DNA of 64,000 nucleotides. It comes from Botrimarina hoheduenensis (GTDB taxonomy: Bacteria; Planctomycetota; Planctomycetia; Pirellulales; Lacipirellulaceae). A program made the position numbers and the translations under genes. The stretch spans positions 365,987 to 429,986 of the forward strand of contig NZ_SJPH01000001.1 of the NCBI RefSeq assembly GCF_007859815.1, written 5' to 3'. Position 1 is the first letter of the stretch; the number at the start of each line of letters is the position of its first letter. The notes beneath the pieces were generated by a model. That model was not told the origin of the DNA and ran no database searches. It saw only the letters and a list, made by a program, of their open reading frames with translations. Below are positions 46,854 to 55,520 of the stretch, piece after piece.

Positions 46854-48305
46854 TCAAGCGCCGGTTGCCGGCGCTTGCTGAGCGAGCTCGGCCGAGGCTT
46901 GCTCAGCAGCAAGCTGGCCCGCATGCACACACTGTGGCACGCCAACGCCTCGATAGGCCGCACCGGCCAAGTGGAGTCCGCCGTATTCGCGGGCAAGCTG
47001 CTCGATGCGATCGACCCGCTGGAGGTGTCCGACGTGGTACTGCGGCATGCGTCGCGGCCAGCGGACAATGCGTGTCAGGATCGGCACACCACGCAGTCCG
47101 ATCAATTCACCAAGTTCTTCTTGCACGAGTTGCAAGAGAGCTGGTTCCTCAAGTTCGGCGAGTTCCGGCTGGAGTGCCCCCCCCACAAACACGCGGATTA
47201 GCGTGTGCCCTGCGGGTGCACGCCCCGGGAATTTGTAGCTGCTGAAACTTGCCGCGATGAGTCGTCGGCCTTCGCGGGCCGGCGTCACGAAGCCGAAGCC
47301 GTTCATCGGTCGCGTGATTTGCTCGTCCCTGACACCGAGGCAGACAACCGACGAGCTGGCGTACTCGATGCGGCGGAGCTCGTCGGCTAAGGTACCGGCG
47401 GGCAGCGTGGCGGCCGCGGCGTAGGCCGGCAAGGTGATAATCACGGCCGCGAAGTCGCCGCGAACCTGTCCCATGGCGTCGATCAGTCGCCAGCCGTTTT
47501 GTTGTCGCTCGCACCGAGCGATTTCTACGCCCGTGTAAAGCCGTTCGGCGGGGAGTCGTCCTACGACGGCATCCACCAGTTGCTGCATGCCGGCTGCGGG
47601 GGCTTGGAACAGGGCGTAGTTCGCGCCCGCCTCCTTCCGGCCGGTGCCCACAGGCGTAACCGCTGTACGGGCGCGTCGCAGAGCGGCACGCCACAGGCTG
47701 CCGTGCTGGGCCTCTTGTTCCAAGAACTGCGGCAGCGTGGCAGCCATGCTGAGCCGTTCAGGATCGGCCGTGTAGATTCCCCCTACGAGCGGTTGTACGA
47801 GCCGCTCGAGCGCTTGGGGGCCAAGGCGCCGCCGCGCGAAATCGGCCACGCTTTCGTCGGGTTCTCCTTGTTGCCGGCCGCGGGGCATGAGGGGCTCGGC
47901 CAGCAGGCGGAGCTTGCCGAGCGGGCTCAGCAGGGGAGACGCGATTGTCGGCCACAGGGGGCTTGCGCTCATCAGTACAAACCCGGGCGGTACCGGCACC
48001 AGTCGGCCCCGATGCACCAGATACGCCCCTCGTCGATCGGTATTCGTATCGAGCAAGGCCTCAGCCAGGCCGACGCGGTGGCACAGGTCCCTCGCCCAGG
48101 GCTCGCGCGTGAGAAAGTTGTCAGCGCTCAGCTCGATCCGCCAATCTCCCTCTTGCACCGTTTGGAGAACGCCGCCCAGACGGGCGGTTGATTCAAACAA
48201 GCACCATTCGAGACTGCCTGCCGCCAGTTCCGTCAAGCGCTGGGCGGCGGCGAGACCGGTGATCCCGCCCCCAAGAATCGCGATGCGAGGTGAGCGATGC
48301 AACAC
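46854..48305 (-). CDS. hemG: Protoporphyrinogen/coproporphyrinogen oxidase (HemY-type flavoprotein)
   Basis: An oxygen-dependent FAD enzyme oxidising protoporphyrinogen IX or coproporphyrinogen III in late haem synthesis. The 483-residue product (GTG start) opens with the dinucleotide-binding fold IAILGGGITGLAAAQRLTE, followed by ESTARLGGVLQTV. In the middle is LVQPLVGGIYTADPERLSMAATLPQF, a family hallmark, and the C-terminus has the second FAD segment YGGLHLAGAAYRGVGVPQCVHAGQLAAEQ. The NCBI-style symbol hemG is used for this family although it is the HemY type. A 10-bp hairpin (46855-46877) spans the last codons and stop. Confidence 0.93.
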   Translation of the reverse strand: MLHRSPRIAILGGGITGLAAAQRLTELAAGSLEWCLFESTARLGGVLQTVQEGDWRIELSADNFLTREPWARDLCHRVGLAEALLDTNTDRRGAYLVHRGRLVPVPPGFVLMSASPLWPTIASPLLSPLGKLRLLAEPLMPRGRQQGEPDESVADFARRRLGPQALERLVQPLVGGIYTADPERLSMAATLPQFLEQEAQHGSLWRAALRRARTAVTPVGTGRKEAGANYALFQAPAAGMQQLVDAVVGRLPAERLYTGVEIARCERQQNGWRLIDAMGQVRGDFAAVIITLPAYAAAATLPAGTLADELRRIEYASSSVVCLGVRDEQITRPMNGFGFVTPAREGRRLIAASFSSYKFPGRAPAGHTLIRVFVGGALQPELAELEEPALLQLVQEELGELIGLRGVPILTRIVRWPRRMPQYHVGHLQRVDRIEQLAREYGGLHLAGAAYRGVGVPQCVHAGQLAAEQASAELAQQAPATGA

Positions 48306-48387
48306 GGGCGATCAAAAGCGGGGGGCGGGCGAGAGGGCGATCCGTGCGGTGTTGCGGTGACGAACCGCCGCCGCAGCCCCTCCGAGC

Positions 48388-49326
48388 CTACCAGCCGTTG
48401 CTTCCGTTCGCCCAGCCCTGCGACTCGGAGCGACCGCCGAAACGCCACTCCAGACCGGTAGTGAGCGTAAGGTTGTGCAGATCGCCCGTGCCGTTCTGAC
48501 CCGCGGCGAAATTTTCTGCCAGCTCGAGACGCCAACTCAGCCATCGTCTGACTTGGTGCTTCACGCCAATCGCCAGCGGGACGGTCATCAGCGTGTCTTG
48601 TCGGCGGGTGCCATCGTCTTGGGTGTACTCGACGTCCGTTAGCCCCAAACCCAGCCGGTAGTACGGCCGGGTGCGAGAATCTCCCCACGGGTAGTACAGC
48701 ACCGAGAGGTCCGCAATGAACAGATTGTCGCTCGCCGAGACGGTTGGCTGGGTAGTGTTCTCGAGGTGGGGCGTTGACCAAACCAGTCGGGCTTGCGATC
48801 CCCAGTAGTGATCCCAGTCCCATCCCAGCGTTCCTGCCAGCAGCACATCGTTGTTGGTGCGCACGTTCGGGCTCGGGCTCGAAGTGACAAACAGACCGCC
48901 CACATCTAGTCCGAACGATAGCGGACGGTTCAGCCAACTCGTGCCGCGGAGCGGCTGTCCGGGCCCCATGGCCCGGCCGTGGGTGCTGGAGTGACGCAAC
49001 ATGAGCTGATCGATCAGCCAGTGCTTATAGAGCGCGTCATCCGATCCGGCCGGATTGATTCCCTCAGCGCAAGAGCAGGCACCGGGCGATCCCGCGCAGC
49101 GGGGGCAGATACCGCCCGAGGGGCCGGGGCCCAGCAAGGGGCCTTGCTCGCTCGCGATCGGCGCGAGGGGTACCAACGCCACCGGTGACCGTACGGACGC
49201 CGACGGCGCTGCGGCAGCACCGCTACGCACGGTTTGCGACCATCCAGCGGAAGCCATCACCAGCATCACCACGGCTAAGCAGCCGGTGTGCTTGATCCGT
49301 TCGATCAGCGGATGACAACTGGGCAC
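48388..49326 (-). CDS. Secreted protein with outer-membrane beta-barrel-like C-terminus
   Basis: A 312-residue product with a signal peptide (CLAVVMLVMASAGWSQ, about 16-31), a low-complexity Pro/Ala region containing CPRCAGSPGACSCAEG (four cysteines near 75-88), and then about 190 residues of alternating polar/hydrophobic strands (LSFGLDVGGLFVTSS, DVLLAGTLGWDWDHYWG, LFIADLSVLYYPWGD, PYYRLGLGLTDVEYTQ), as in small beta-barrels. It ends near LHNLTLTTGLEWRFGG, a typical terminal strand. No specific family recognised; it may be an outer-membrane protein. Confidence 0.78.
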   Translation of the reverse strand: MPSCHPLIERIKHTGCLAVVMLVMASAGWSQTVRSGAAAAPSASVRSPVALVPLAPIASEQGPLLGPGPSGGICPRCAGSPGACSCAEGINPAGSDDALYKHWLIDQLMLRHSSTHGRAMGPGQPLRGTSWLNRPLSFGLDVGGLFVTSSPSPNVRTNNDVLLAGTLGWDWDHYWGSQARLVWSTPHLENTTQPTVSASDNLFIADLSVLYYPWGDSRTRPYYRLGLGLTDVEYTQDDGTRRQDTLMTVPLAIGVKHQVRRWLSWRLELAENFAAGQNGTGDLHNLTLTTGLEWRFGGRSESQGWANGSNGW

Positions 49327-49474
49327 GTCGAAAACGCCGCGGCTTGCGCGCAGCCCGATCCGGGGGAAGGGGGGAGCGAGGAACGGCGGCGACGTTACCG
49401 ATCGCGACCGGCGTCAGCAAGACCGCTGTGCCGACTGCTAGCACCGGAGCGCCAGTTTAAAACGCCAGCTGCTC

Positions 49475-50587
49475 TCAGGGAGTCTTGGCGGTGCGGGTTG
49501 TTTCCGCTTGGGGCACGACGCTGCTCGATTCTTCGGCCACTCCCGAGCCAACGACCGTCGCATACGCGCGGCACTCGGCCGTGTACGTGTCGCCGAGATC
49601 CGTTTTGATCCGAATCGGGGCGTAGACACGGCCCGCCTCGCGATCCGCCTTAAATCGCAGGGTGATGATCTGTTTGTCGGCGGCGTCAGACTTCTTATCG
49701 AACGAGAATCGCTGGTCTTCGCAGCGGATCTCGGTGATGACGAACGGCTTTTTGCCGCGCACCAAGAGCCGTTTGGTAACCGTCTCGCCAAAGGGCACAT
49801 CGCCCAACGCAAGATCGTTCGGAGAGATGCTCAGCTCCGCGCGAACCTGCCCGGCAACCTCGATCGGTACCTGGGTGTTCACACTGTCGTTCGTAACGAG
49901 CACGAGCTGCTCTTTGAGATAACCGGGCGGGGCGGTTTCCAGCAGCCGAACCAAGAGGTTGTAAGTGACCCTGCCACCGTAACGCTCGCGTTCGATCAGT
50001 TCGGCACGCAGGTGATCGCTGCCGCTACGAACGTCGTCGATGCGCCAGCCCGAGCGTCCCGCGTAGGCGACGCTAACCGTCTTCTCGGCCGAGGCACCCT
50101 GATCGAGTGCGCCGAAGTCGACCGCCCCCGGCTCGAACACCACGTCGCCCCGGATGTTGCCGTGGACCCGCAATTGCACCTGTGCCGGATAGGGCTTGCT
50201 GATCTGGACCGTGAGCGTTGCGCTGTGGACGCCGGTAAAGGTGCGCGTGTTGAACTTCGCAACGACGTACGCTTTGTCGTACGTTTTGATAATGCCGTTC
50301 TCGATCGAGGGGGTCGTACAGCCACAGCTCGAACGAACGCTCGAGACCTCAACATCTTCCTTGTAGATGTTCTTGACCTCGAACTTGTAGACCGTGTCCG
50401 AACCCCGCGCAACCACGCCAAAATCGTGGTCCGTCTTGTCGAACATTTTGGTTGCCCATGTCTGGGCAACGGTCGCCGAAGCGGGTGCCAGCACGGCTAG
50501 AACCGCTAACAGGGCTGATGGTCTGACCCGCCTGATCGCGGAACCCAGAAACTGTCGGTCGTGGCAATCGTGCTTGGGTGCCGGCAT
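49475..50587 (-). CDS. Exported DUF1573 domain protein
   Basis: A 370-residue protein with a signal peptide (RPSALLAVLAVLAPASATVA) and three Ig-like domains. The first has the DUF1573 signature: DHDFGVVARGSDTVYKFEVKN and VRSSCGCTTPSIENG (CGCT motif, about 88-91). The second and third domains repeat the pattern as VDFGALDQGASAEKTVSV and LALGDVPFGETVTKRLLV. Such domains resemble ASH/PapD-like folds and are thought to mediate protein binding in the periplasm; the role here is unknown. Confidence 0.9.
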   Translation of the reverse strand: MPAPKHDCHDRQFLGSAIRRVRPSALLAVLAVLAPASATVAQTWATKMFDKTDHDFGVVARGSDTVYKFEVKNIYKEDVEVSSVRSSCGCTTPSIENGIIKTYDKAYVVAKFNTRTFTGVHSATLTVQISKPYPAQVQLRVHGNIRGDVVFEPGAVDFGALDQGASAEKTVSVAYAGRSGWRIDDVRSGSDHLRAELIERERYGGRVTYNLLVRLLETAPPGYLKEQLVLVTNDSVNTQVPIEVAGQVRAELSISPNDLALGDVPFGETVTKRLLVRGKKPFVITEIRCEDQRFSFDKKSDAADKQIITLRFKADREAGRVYAPIRIKTDLGDTYTAECRAYATVVGSGVAEESSSVVPQAETTRTAKTP

Positions 50588-50862
50588 ATCGCAGCGATCG
50601 GGGGTGGGGCTGAAGCTGAGCGAGCGTGAACCCTAGCGTAACGCTTTCGAATTCCCGCAGCGATCGGGTTAGGGCCTGTGCCACAGAGATTTACCCGAAA
50701 GCGGCCTGACAAGGAAAGATCAGTGACGGATAGGGGGTTTGCGCAGGATTGGTGTTCCGGCGATTTCGGGTGCCCCCCGCTGCCAAGCGGGCGGCAAGCG
50801 CTTAGACTCGCGCCCCAGCACGTTGTTGCTCGCCCCCCTCCGCCACTACGGCATTACCCTTC

Positions 50863-51717
50863 ATGCAACTCCCTCGTTTCGAACGCGTCGTCGTCGTTGG
50901 AGTCGGCCTGATTGGCGGCTCGGTGGCGCTGGCTGTGCGAGAGCGAGGCCTCGCCCGGACCGTTATCGGAATCAGCCGCTCCCCACAGAGCGTCGATCGG
51001 CTGCTTGAGCTGGGCGTGGTCGATGAAGCGACCACCAACGCCCGAGAGGCGCTGGCCAAGGCCGATCTCGTGGTGGTGTGCTCTCCCGTCGGTGCCGCGG
51101 TGGAAGCGGTTCTCGCCGGCTTGCGTGACGCCCCTGAACACGCCCTGGTAACCGATGCCGCGAGCACCAAGTCGGGCCTAATCAATCAGATTTATGCCGA
51201 ACATCCGCGTGGCGGCGATCGCTATCTGGGGGCTCACCCGCTAGCGGGCGATCATCGGAGCGGCCCCGAATGGGCTCGGGCCGACCTGTTCGTTGGTGCG
51301 ACGACGGTCGTTACGCCCGTTCCGCAGACCGCCCCGATGACAAGCGACGCAATTAGCGGGTTTTGGGGGGCTTTGGGGAGCCGGGTCCTCTCGCTCACGC
51401 CCGCCGAGCACGACACGCGGTTGGCGCGAACCAGCCACCTGCCTCATGTCGTGGCGGCGGCGCTAGCCGCGGCCACTTCAGAAGAGGATCTTCTCCTGGC
51501 CGCGACCGGCTGGGCCGACACGACGCGTGTCGCGGCGGGGTCCGCCGCGTTGTGGCGCGACATTCTGATGGCGAACGCTCCCGCGACGGCCCAAGCGATT
51601 GCCAACCTGCAGATGCAGCTCACCGAATGGTCTCAGGCCATTCAGAACGCCGACGCACAGCGGATCGAACAGCTCCTTGAAGATGGCAAAAGGCGACGCG
51701 ATGCTCTGGGAAGTTGA
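50863..51717 (+). CDS. tyrA: Prephenate dehydrogenase
   Basis: NAD(P)-dependent dehydrogenase converting prephenate (or arogenate) in tyrosine synthesis. The 284-residue product has the nucleotide-binding loop VVGVGLIGGSVALAVRERG (about 12-30), VTDAASTKSG, and the active-site region YLGAHPLAGDHRSGPEWARADLF, where His and Ser/Gly contact substrate. No ACT or chorismate mutase domain is present, so it is the monofunctional type. Its 3' end overlaps purL by 17 bp, suggesting cotranscription with the purine genes. Confidence 0.92.
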   Translation: MQLPRFERVVVVGVGLIGGSVALAVRERGLARTVIGISRSPQSVDRLLELGVVDEATTNAREALAKADLVVVCSPVGAAVEAVLAGLRDAPEHALVTDAASTKSGLINQIYAEHPRGGDRYLGAHPLAGDHRSGPEWARADLFVGATTVVTPVPQTAPMTSDAISGFWGALGSRVLSLTPAEHDTRLARTSHLPHVVAAALAAATSEEDLLLAATGWADTTRVAAGSAALWRDILMANAPATAQAIANLQMQLTEWSQAIQNADAQRIEQLLEDGKRRRDALGS

Positions 51718-54640
51718 TATCCATCCGGCTGAGGGCTGCCCGGACCGGGTCGGCCAGCGACTCCAAAGTGAGGCCGCCGCGCTCGGTTTCTCCCAGGTCG
51801 CCGCCGCGACCGCGCGTGGCTTTCTGATCGAGGGAGACAGTCTTTCCCGCGCGGAGGTGCAGCACATCGCCCAGCGTCTGCTGATCGACGGCGTCGTGGA
51901 ACGCGCAGTGATCGGCACCGTGACCGATACCGCTTTGAGCCAAGCGCCCCTCGTGCTTGGGGACCGCGAGTCGCAGCTGATCTCGGTCTTGTTCAAGACG
52001 GGCGTGATGGATCCGGTTGCGCAAAGCACCGAGGGCGCGCTCAGCGAGCTGGGCTTTGCCGGGGTGCGCGTTGGCACGCTCCGCAAGCATTGGCTCACCG
52101 GGATCTCCGCCGCGGAAGCCGCGCCGCTCGGCAAACGCCTGCTCGCGAACGATGCGATCGAACAACTGGTTGTCGGTCCGCTGAGCATGACCAGCCTGGC
52201 AGCGGGGTCCCCGTATCGGTTTGAACTCCGCAGGATCGCGATTCTCGACCTCGATGACGCGGGTCTTGAGAGACTCAGTCGCGAGGGTCAGCTCTACTTG
52301 CAACTCGAAGAGATGCGGACGATCCAGCGCTACTTTCAAGAGCAGCGCCGCGAACCCACCGATATCGAGCTCGAGAGCCTCGCGCAAACCTGGAGTGAGC
52401 ACTGCAGCCACAAGACCCTGGCGGGCCGGATTGCTTACCGCGACGAACAGGGAGAACGTCACTTCGACAACATGCTCAAGGAGACGATCTTTGCCGCCAC
52501 GCTGCGGCTGCGCGAGCAGTGGGGCGAGAACGACTGGTGCGAGAGTGTCTTTAAAGACAATGCCGGTGTTGTCCGGTTCGACGAGGTCGATAACGTTTGC
52601 TTCAAGGTCGAGACGCACAACCATCCGTCTGCGCTCGAGCCGTACGGCGGTGCCAATACGGGCTTGGGGGGCGTGCTGCGCGACACGCTGGGGACAGGCC
52701 TTGGCGCCAAGCCCGTTTGCAGCACCGATGTCTTCTGTTTCGCTCCCCCCGATACGCCCGATGACCAGCTCCCGGCCGGCGTTCTCGCTCCGCGACGTGT
52801 TATGCGCGGCGTTGTGGAAGGCGTTCGTGACTATGGCAACCGCATGGGCGTACCAACGGTCAACGGGGCGGTCTGCTACGACGAGCGTTATCTGGGTAAC
52901 CCGCTGGTTTACTGTGGCAATGTCGGCTTGCTGCCGCGTGAAAAAACTCACAAACAGCCGCGTGCCGGCGATTTGATCGTCGCGGCGGGCGGTCGCACGG
53001 GCCGCGACGGCATTCATGGGGCGACCTTCTCCAGCGCTGAGCTCACCAGCGAGAGCGAGTCGCTCTCCGGGGGGGCGGTCCAGATCGGCAACGCCATCGA
53101 AGAAAAGAAGCTAACCGACGTCTTGCTCCAGGCACGCGATCGGGGGCTTTATACGGCCGTGACCGATTGCGGAGCCGGGGGGTTCAGCAGCGCCGTCGGC
53201 GAGATGGGCGAAGGCATCGGTGCCGAGGTCGAACTCGCGTGGGCACCGCTCAAGTACGCCGGGCTCTCGTACACCGAGATCTGGATCTCGGAAGCGCAAG
53301 AACGCATGGTCTTCTCCGTGCCTGAGGAAAAGTGCGATGAACTCATCACGCTTTTCAAGAGCGAAGGGGTCGAGGCGACGGTCATCGGGCGTTTTGTTGA
53401 CACAGGCAATCTGACGCTCAAGTACGACGGTCAGGACGTTGGCGAGTTGCCGATGGAATTCCTTCACAACGGCCGCCCGCCGGTGGTTCGCCAGGCGCGC
53501 TACTCACCGGTGCGAGAGACGCCATTTGCCCCCCACCACGCTTCGGCCGACCGTACGGAAGATCTGTTGCAGATCTTGTCCGCGCCGAATGTCGCCAGCA
53601 AAGCCTCGATCATTCGTCAGTACGATCACGAGGTGCAGGGGGGAAGCGTGGTGAAGCCGCTCGTGGGAGTGGGCGAGGGCGGGCCTAGCGACGCCGCGGT
53701 GGTGCGGCCCAAGCTCAACAGCCGACGTGGCCTTGCCATTGCCTGTGGCATTAATCCGCGCTACGGCGATCACGACACCTACCGCATGGCGGCCAGCGCG
53801 ATCGACGAGGCGATCCGCAACTGTGTGGCGGTCGGAGCCGATCCGGCGCGGATTGCGCTGCTCGACAACTTCTGCTGGGGAGATTGCGAAAAGCCCGACA
53901 CGCTCGGTTCGCTGGTTCGTGCGGCACTTGCCTGCCACGATCTCTCGCTGGCGTTCGACGCCCCCTTTGTCAGCGGCAAAGACAGCCTCAACAACGAGTT
54001 CCGTTACGAATCCGCGCGGGGCGAGCGAGTCTCGATCGCCATTCCGCCGACGCTGCTCATCAGCGCGATGGGGCAGGTGGCAGACGTCTCACGGTGCGTG
54101 ACGATGGACCTCAAGCGAGCGGGCAACAAGCTCTACCTGCTGGGAGCAACCCGTTGCGAGTTCGGCGGATCGCACCTGGGACTGGTCACGGGGGTCACGG
54201 GGGGCGTCGCACCGGCCGTTTATCCCGCCGAAGCGCGGGCCACCTTCACCGCGGTGCACCGCGCCATCGGTGCCGGCATGGTCGCGGCCTGTCACGACTG
54301 TAGCGAGGGTGGCGTCGCGGTGGCACTGGCCGAGATGGCGCTCGCCGGCGGCCTCGGCGTTACCGCGGACCTTTCCGCGCTGCCGCTCGAGGGCGATTTT
54401 GAATCGGCCGATCAGCGTGCCCTTGCCGCTTTGTTCAGCGAATCGAACAGTCGGTTTGTTTGCGAGGTCGCGCCGGAACACAGCGCGGCATGGGAAGCCC
54501 TGCTCGAGGGAGTTTTCTTTGCAGCCATTGGCCACGTGACCGAGGCCGACGGCTTTACCATCGCAACCGCTTCGGCGCATGCGATCGGCACCCGGGTTCC
54601 GAAGCTGGACGAGGCCTGGCGCGGAGGCCCCACGCTGTGA
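51701..54640 (+). CDS. purL: Phosphoribosylformylglycinamidine synthase PurL with two fused PurS-like domains
   Basis: Catalyses FGAR to FGAM in purine synthesis, using ammonia from PurQ. The 979-residue product is between the small (~740) and large (~1,300) PurL types. Residues 2-72 (VDIHPAEGCPDRVGQRLQ...LGF) and about 92-162 (LFKTGVMDPVAQSTEGALSELGF...LLANDAIEQ) each resemble PurS. The PurL core follows, with WSEHCSHKT (about 228), THNHPSALEPYGGANTG, and the second AIRS-like half including PFVSGKDSLNNE and ACHDCSEGGVAVALAE. No GATase domain; purQ is downstream. An ATG at 51683 is an alternative start. Confidence 0.94.
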   Translation: MLWEVDIHPAEGCPDRVGQRLQSEAAALGFSQVAAATARGFLIEGDSLSRAEVQHIAQRLLIDGVVERAVIGTVTDTALSQAPLVLGDRESQLISVLFKTGVMDPVAQSTEGALSELGFAGVRVGTLRKHWLTGISAAEAAPLGKRLLANDAIEQLVVGPLSMTSLAAGSPYRFELRRIAILDLDDAGLERLSREGQLYLQLEEMRTIQRYFQEQRREPTDIELESLAQTWSEHCSHKTLAGRIAYRDEQGERHFDNMLKETIFAATLRLREQWGENDWCESVFKDNAGVVRFDEVDNVCFKVETHNHPSALEPYGGANTGLGGVLRDTLGTGLGAKPVCSTDVFCFAPPDTPDDQLPAGVLAPRRVMRGVVEGVRDYGNRMGVPTVNGAVCYDERYLGNPLVYCGNVGLLPREKTHKQPRAGDLIVAAGGRTGRDGIHGATFSSAELTSESESLSGGAVQIGNAIEEKKLTDVLLQARDRGLYTAVTDCGAGGFSSAVGEMGEGIGAEVELAWAPLKYAGLSYTEIWISEAQERMVFSVPEEKCDELITLFKSEGVEATVIGRFVDTGNLTLKYDGQDVGELPMEFLHNGRPPVVRQARYSPVRETPFAPHHASADRTEDLLQILSAPNVASKASIIRQYDHEVQGGSVVKPLVGVGEGGPSDAAVVRPKLNSRRGLAIACGINPRYGDHDTYRMAASAIDEAIRNCVAVGADPARIALLDNFCWGDCEKPDTLGSLVRAALACHDLSLAFDAPFVSGKDSLNNEFRYESARGERVSIAIPPTLLISAMGQVADVSRCVTMDLKRAGNKLYLLGATRCEFGGSHLGLVTGVTGGVAPAVYPAEARATFTAVHRAIGAGMVAACHDCSEGGVAVALAEMALAGGLGVTADLSALPLEGDFESADQRALAALFSESNSRFVCEVAPEHSAAWEALLEGVFFAAIGHVTEADGFTIATASAHAIGTRVPKLDEAWRGGPTL

Positions 54641-54700
54641 TGGTTGTTTCTCAGAGATGTCAGTTTTTTCCGACGCTAGCCGCTTACCCGCCTGCCTAAG

Positions 54701-55483
54701 ATGCCGACACCGCGTGTTCTTGTGCTCCGCTCTCCGGGAGCCAACTGCGACGAAGAAACCGAGCATGCCTTTCACCTCGCCGGTGCCGAGGTGCAGCGGG
54801 TGCATGTCAACCAGGTAATCGAGCAGCCCGCGTTGCTCGACGGCTACCAGGTGCTGTGCGTGCCCGGCGGATTTAGCTACGGCGATGACATCGCCGCGGG
54901 GCGTGTTCTTGCCAATCTTTGCCTAGCGAGGCTGCCCGACGCGCTGCGCGCCTTCCGCGATGCCGGCAAGCTCATGCTGGGGATCTGTAACGGCTTTCAG
55001 GTGCTGCTCAAAACCGGCCTGCTTGGGTCCGAAGATGACGGGGGACCGCTCGCGACGCTCACCTGGAACGATCACGGACGCTTCGAAGCGCGGTGGACGC
55101 AGCTGGCCGCGGACAACCAGCGCTGCGTCTTTCTGCGCGGCATCGATCGCATTGAGTTGCCGATTGCTCACGCCGAGGGCAAGATCGCGGTCCGCGATTC
55201 GGCGGCACTGGCGACGCTGGTTGACGGAGGGCGAATTGCGATGCGCTACGCTCCGACCGATGCCCCGGTGACCGATACTCCGCTTTCGTTCCCTACCAAT
55301 CCGAATGGCTCGGCGGCGAACGCGGCGGGGCTGTGTGATACGACAGGCCGCGTCTTCGGCCTGATGCCCCATCCCGAACGCTTTGTCGATCGGACGCAGC
55401 ACCCACGGTGGACTCGCGAAGCCATCGCCGAGCCGGCCGCCGGTTTGCGGCTGTTTCAGAACGCGGTTGATTTCTTCAGCTGA
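54701..55483 (+). CDS. purQ: Phosphoribosylformylglycinamidine synthase PurQ
   Basis: Class I glutamine amidotransferase that releases ammonia for PurL. The 260-residue product shows RSPGANCDEET, the oxyanion strand VPGGFSYGDDIAAGR, the nucleophile elbow LMLGICNGFQVLLK (Cys96), and the catalytic His/Glu in GLMPHPERFVD. It follows purL by 60 bp. The combination of a GATase-free PurL, PurS-like domains inside PurL, and a separate PurQ gives a complete FGAM synthase without a free purS gene here. Confidence 0.96.
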   Translation: MPTPRVLVLRSPGANCDEETEHAFHLAGAEVQRVHVNQVIEQPALLDGYQVLCVPGGFSYGDDIAAGRVLANLCLARLPDALRAFRDAGKLMLGICNGFQVLLKTGLLGSEDDGGPLATLTWNDHGRFEARWTQLAADNQRCVFLRGIDRIELPIAHAEGKIAVRDSAALATLVDGGRIAMRYAPTDAPVTDTPLSFPTNPNGSAANAAGLCDTTGRVFGLMPHPERFVDRTQHPRWTREAIAEPAAGLRLFQNAVDFFS

Positions 55484-55520
55484 GCCAAGTTCGGAGCGAA
55501 GTCGCGCGGCGATTCTTGCT

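Noticed and set aside
51620..53017. 465-codon frame antisense to tyrA/purL
   Set aside because: Covered by conserved purL sequence on the plus strand; no recognisable family.
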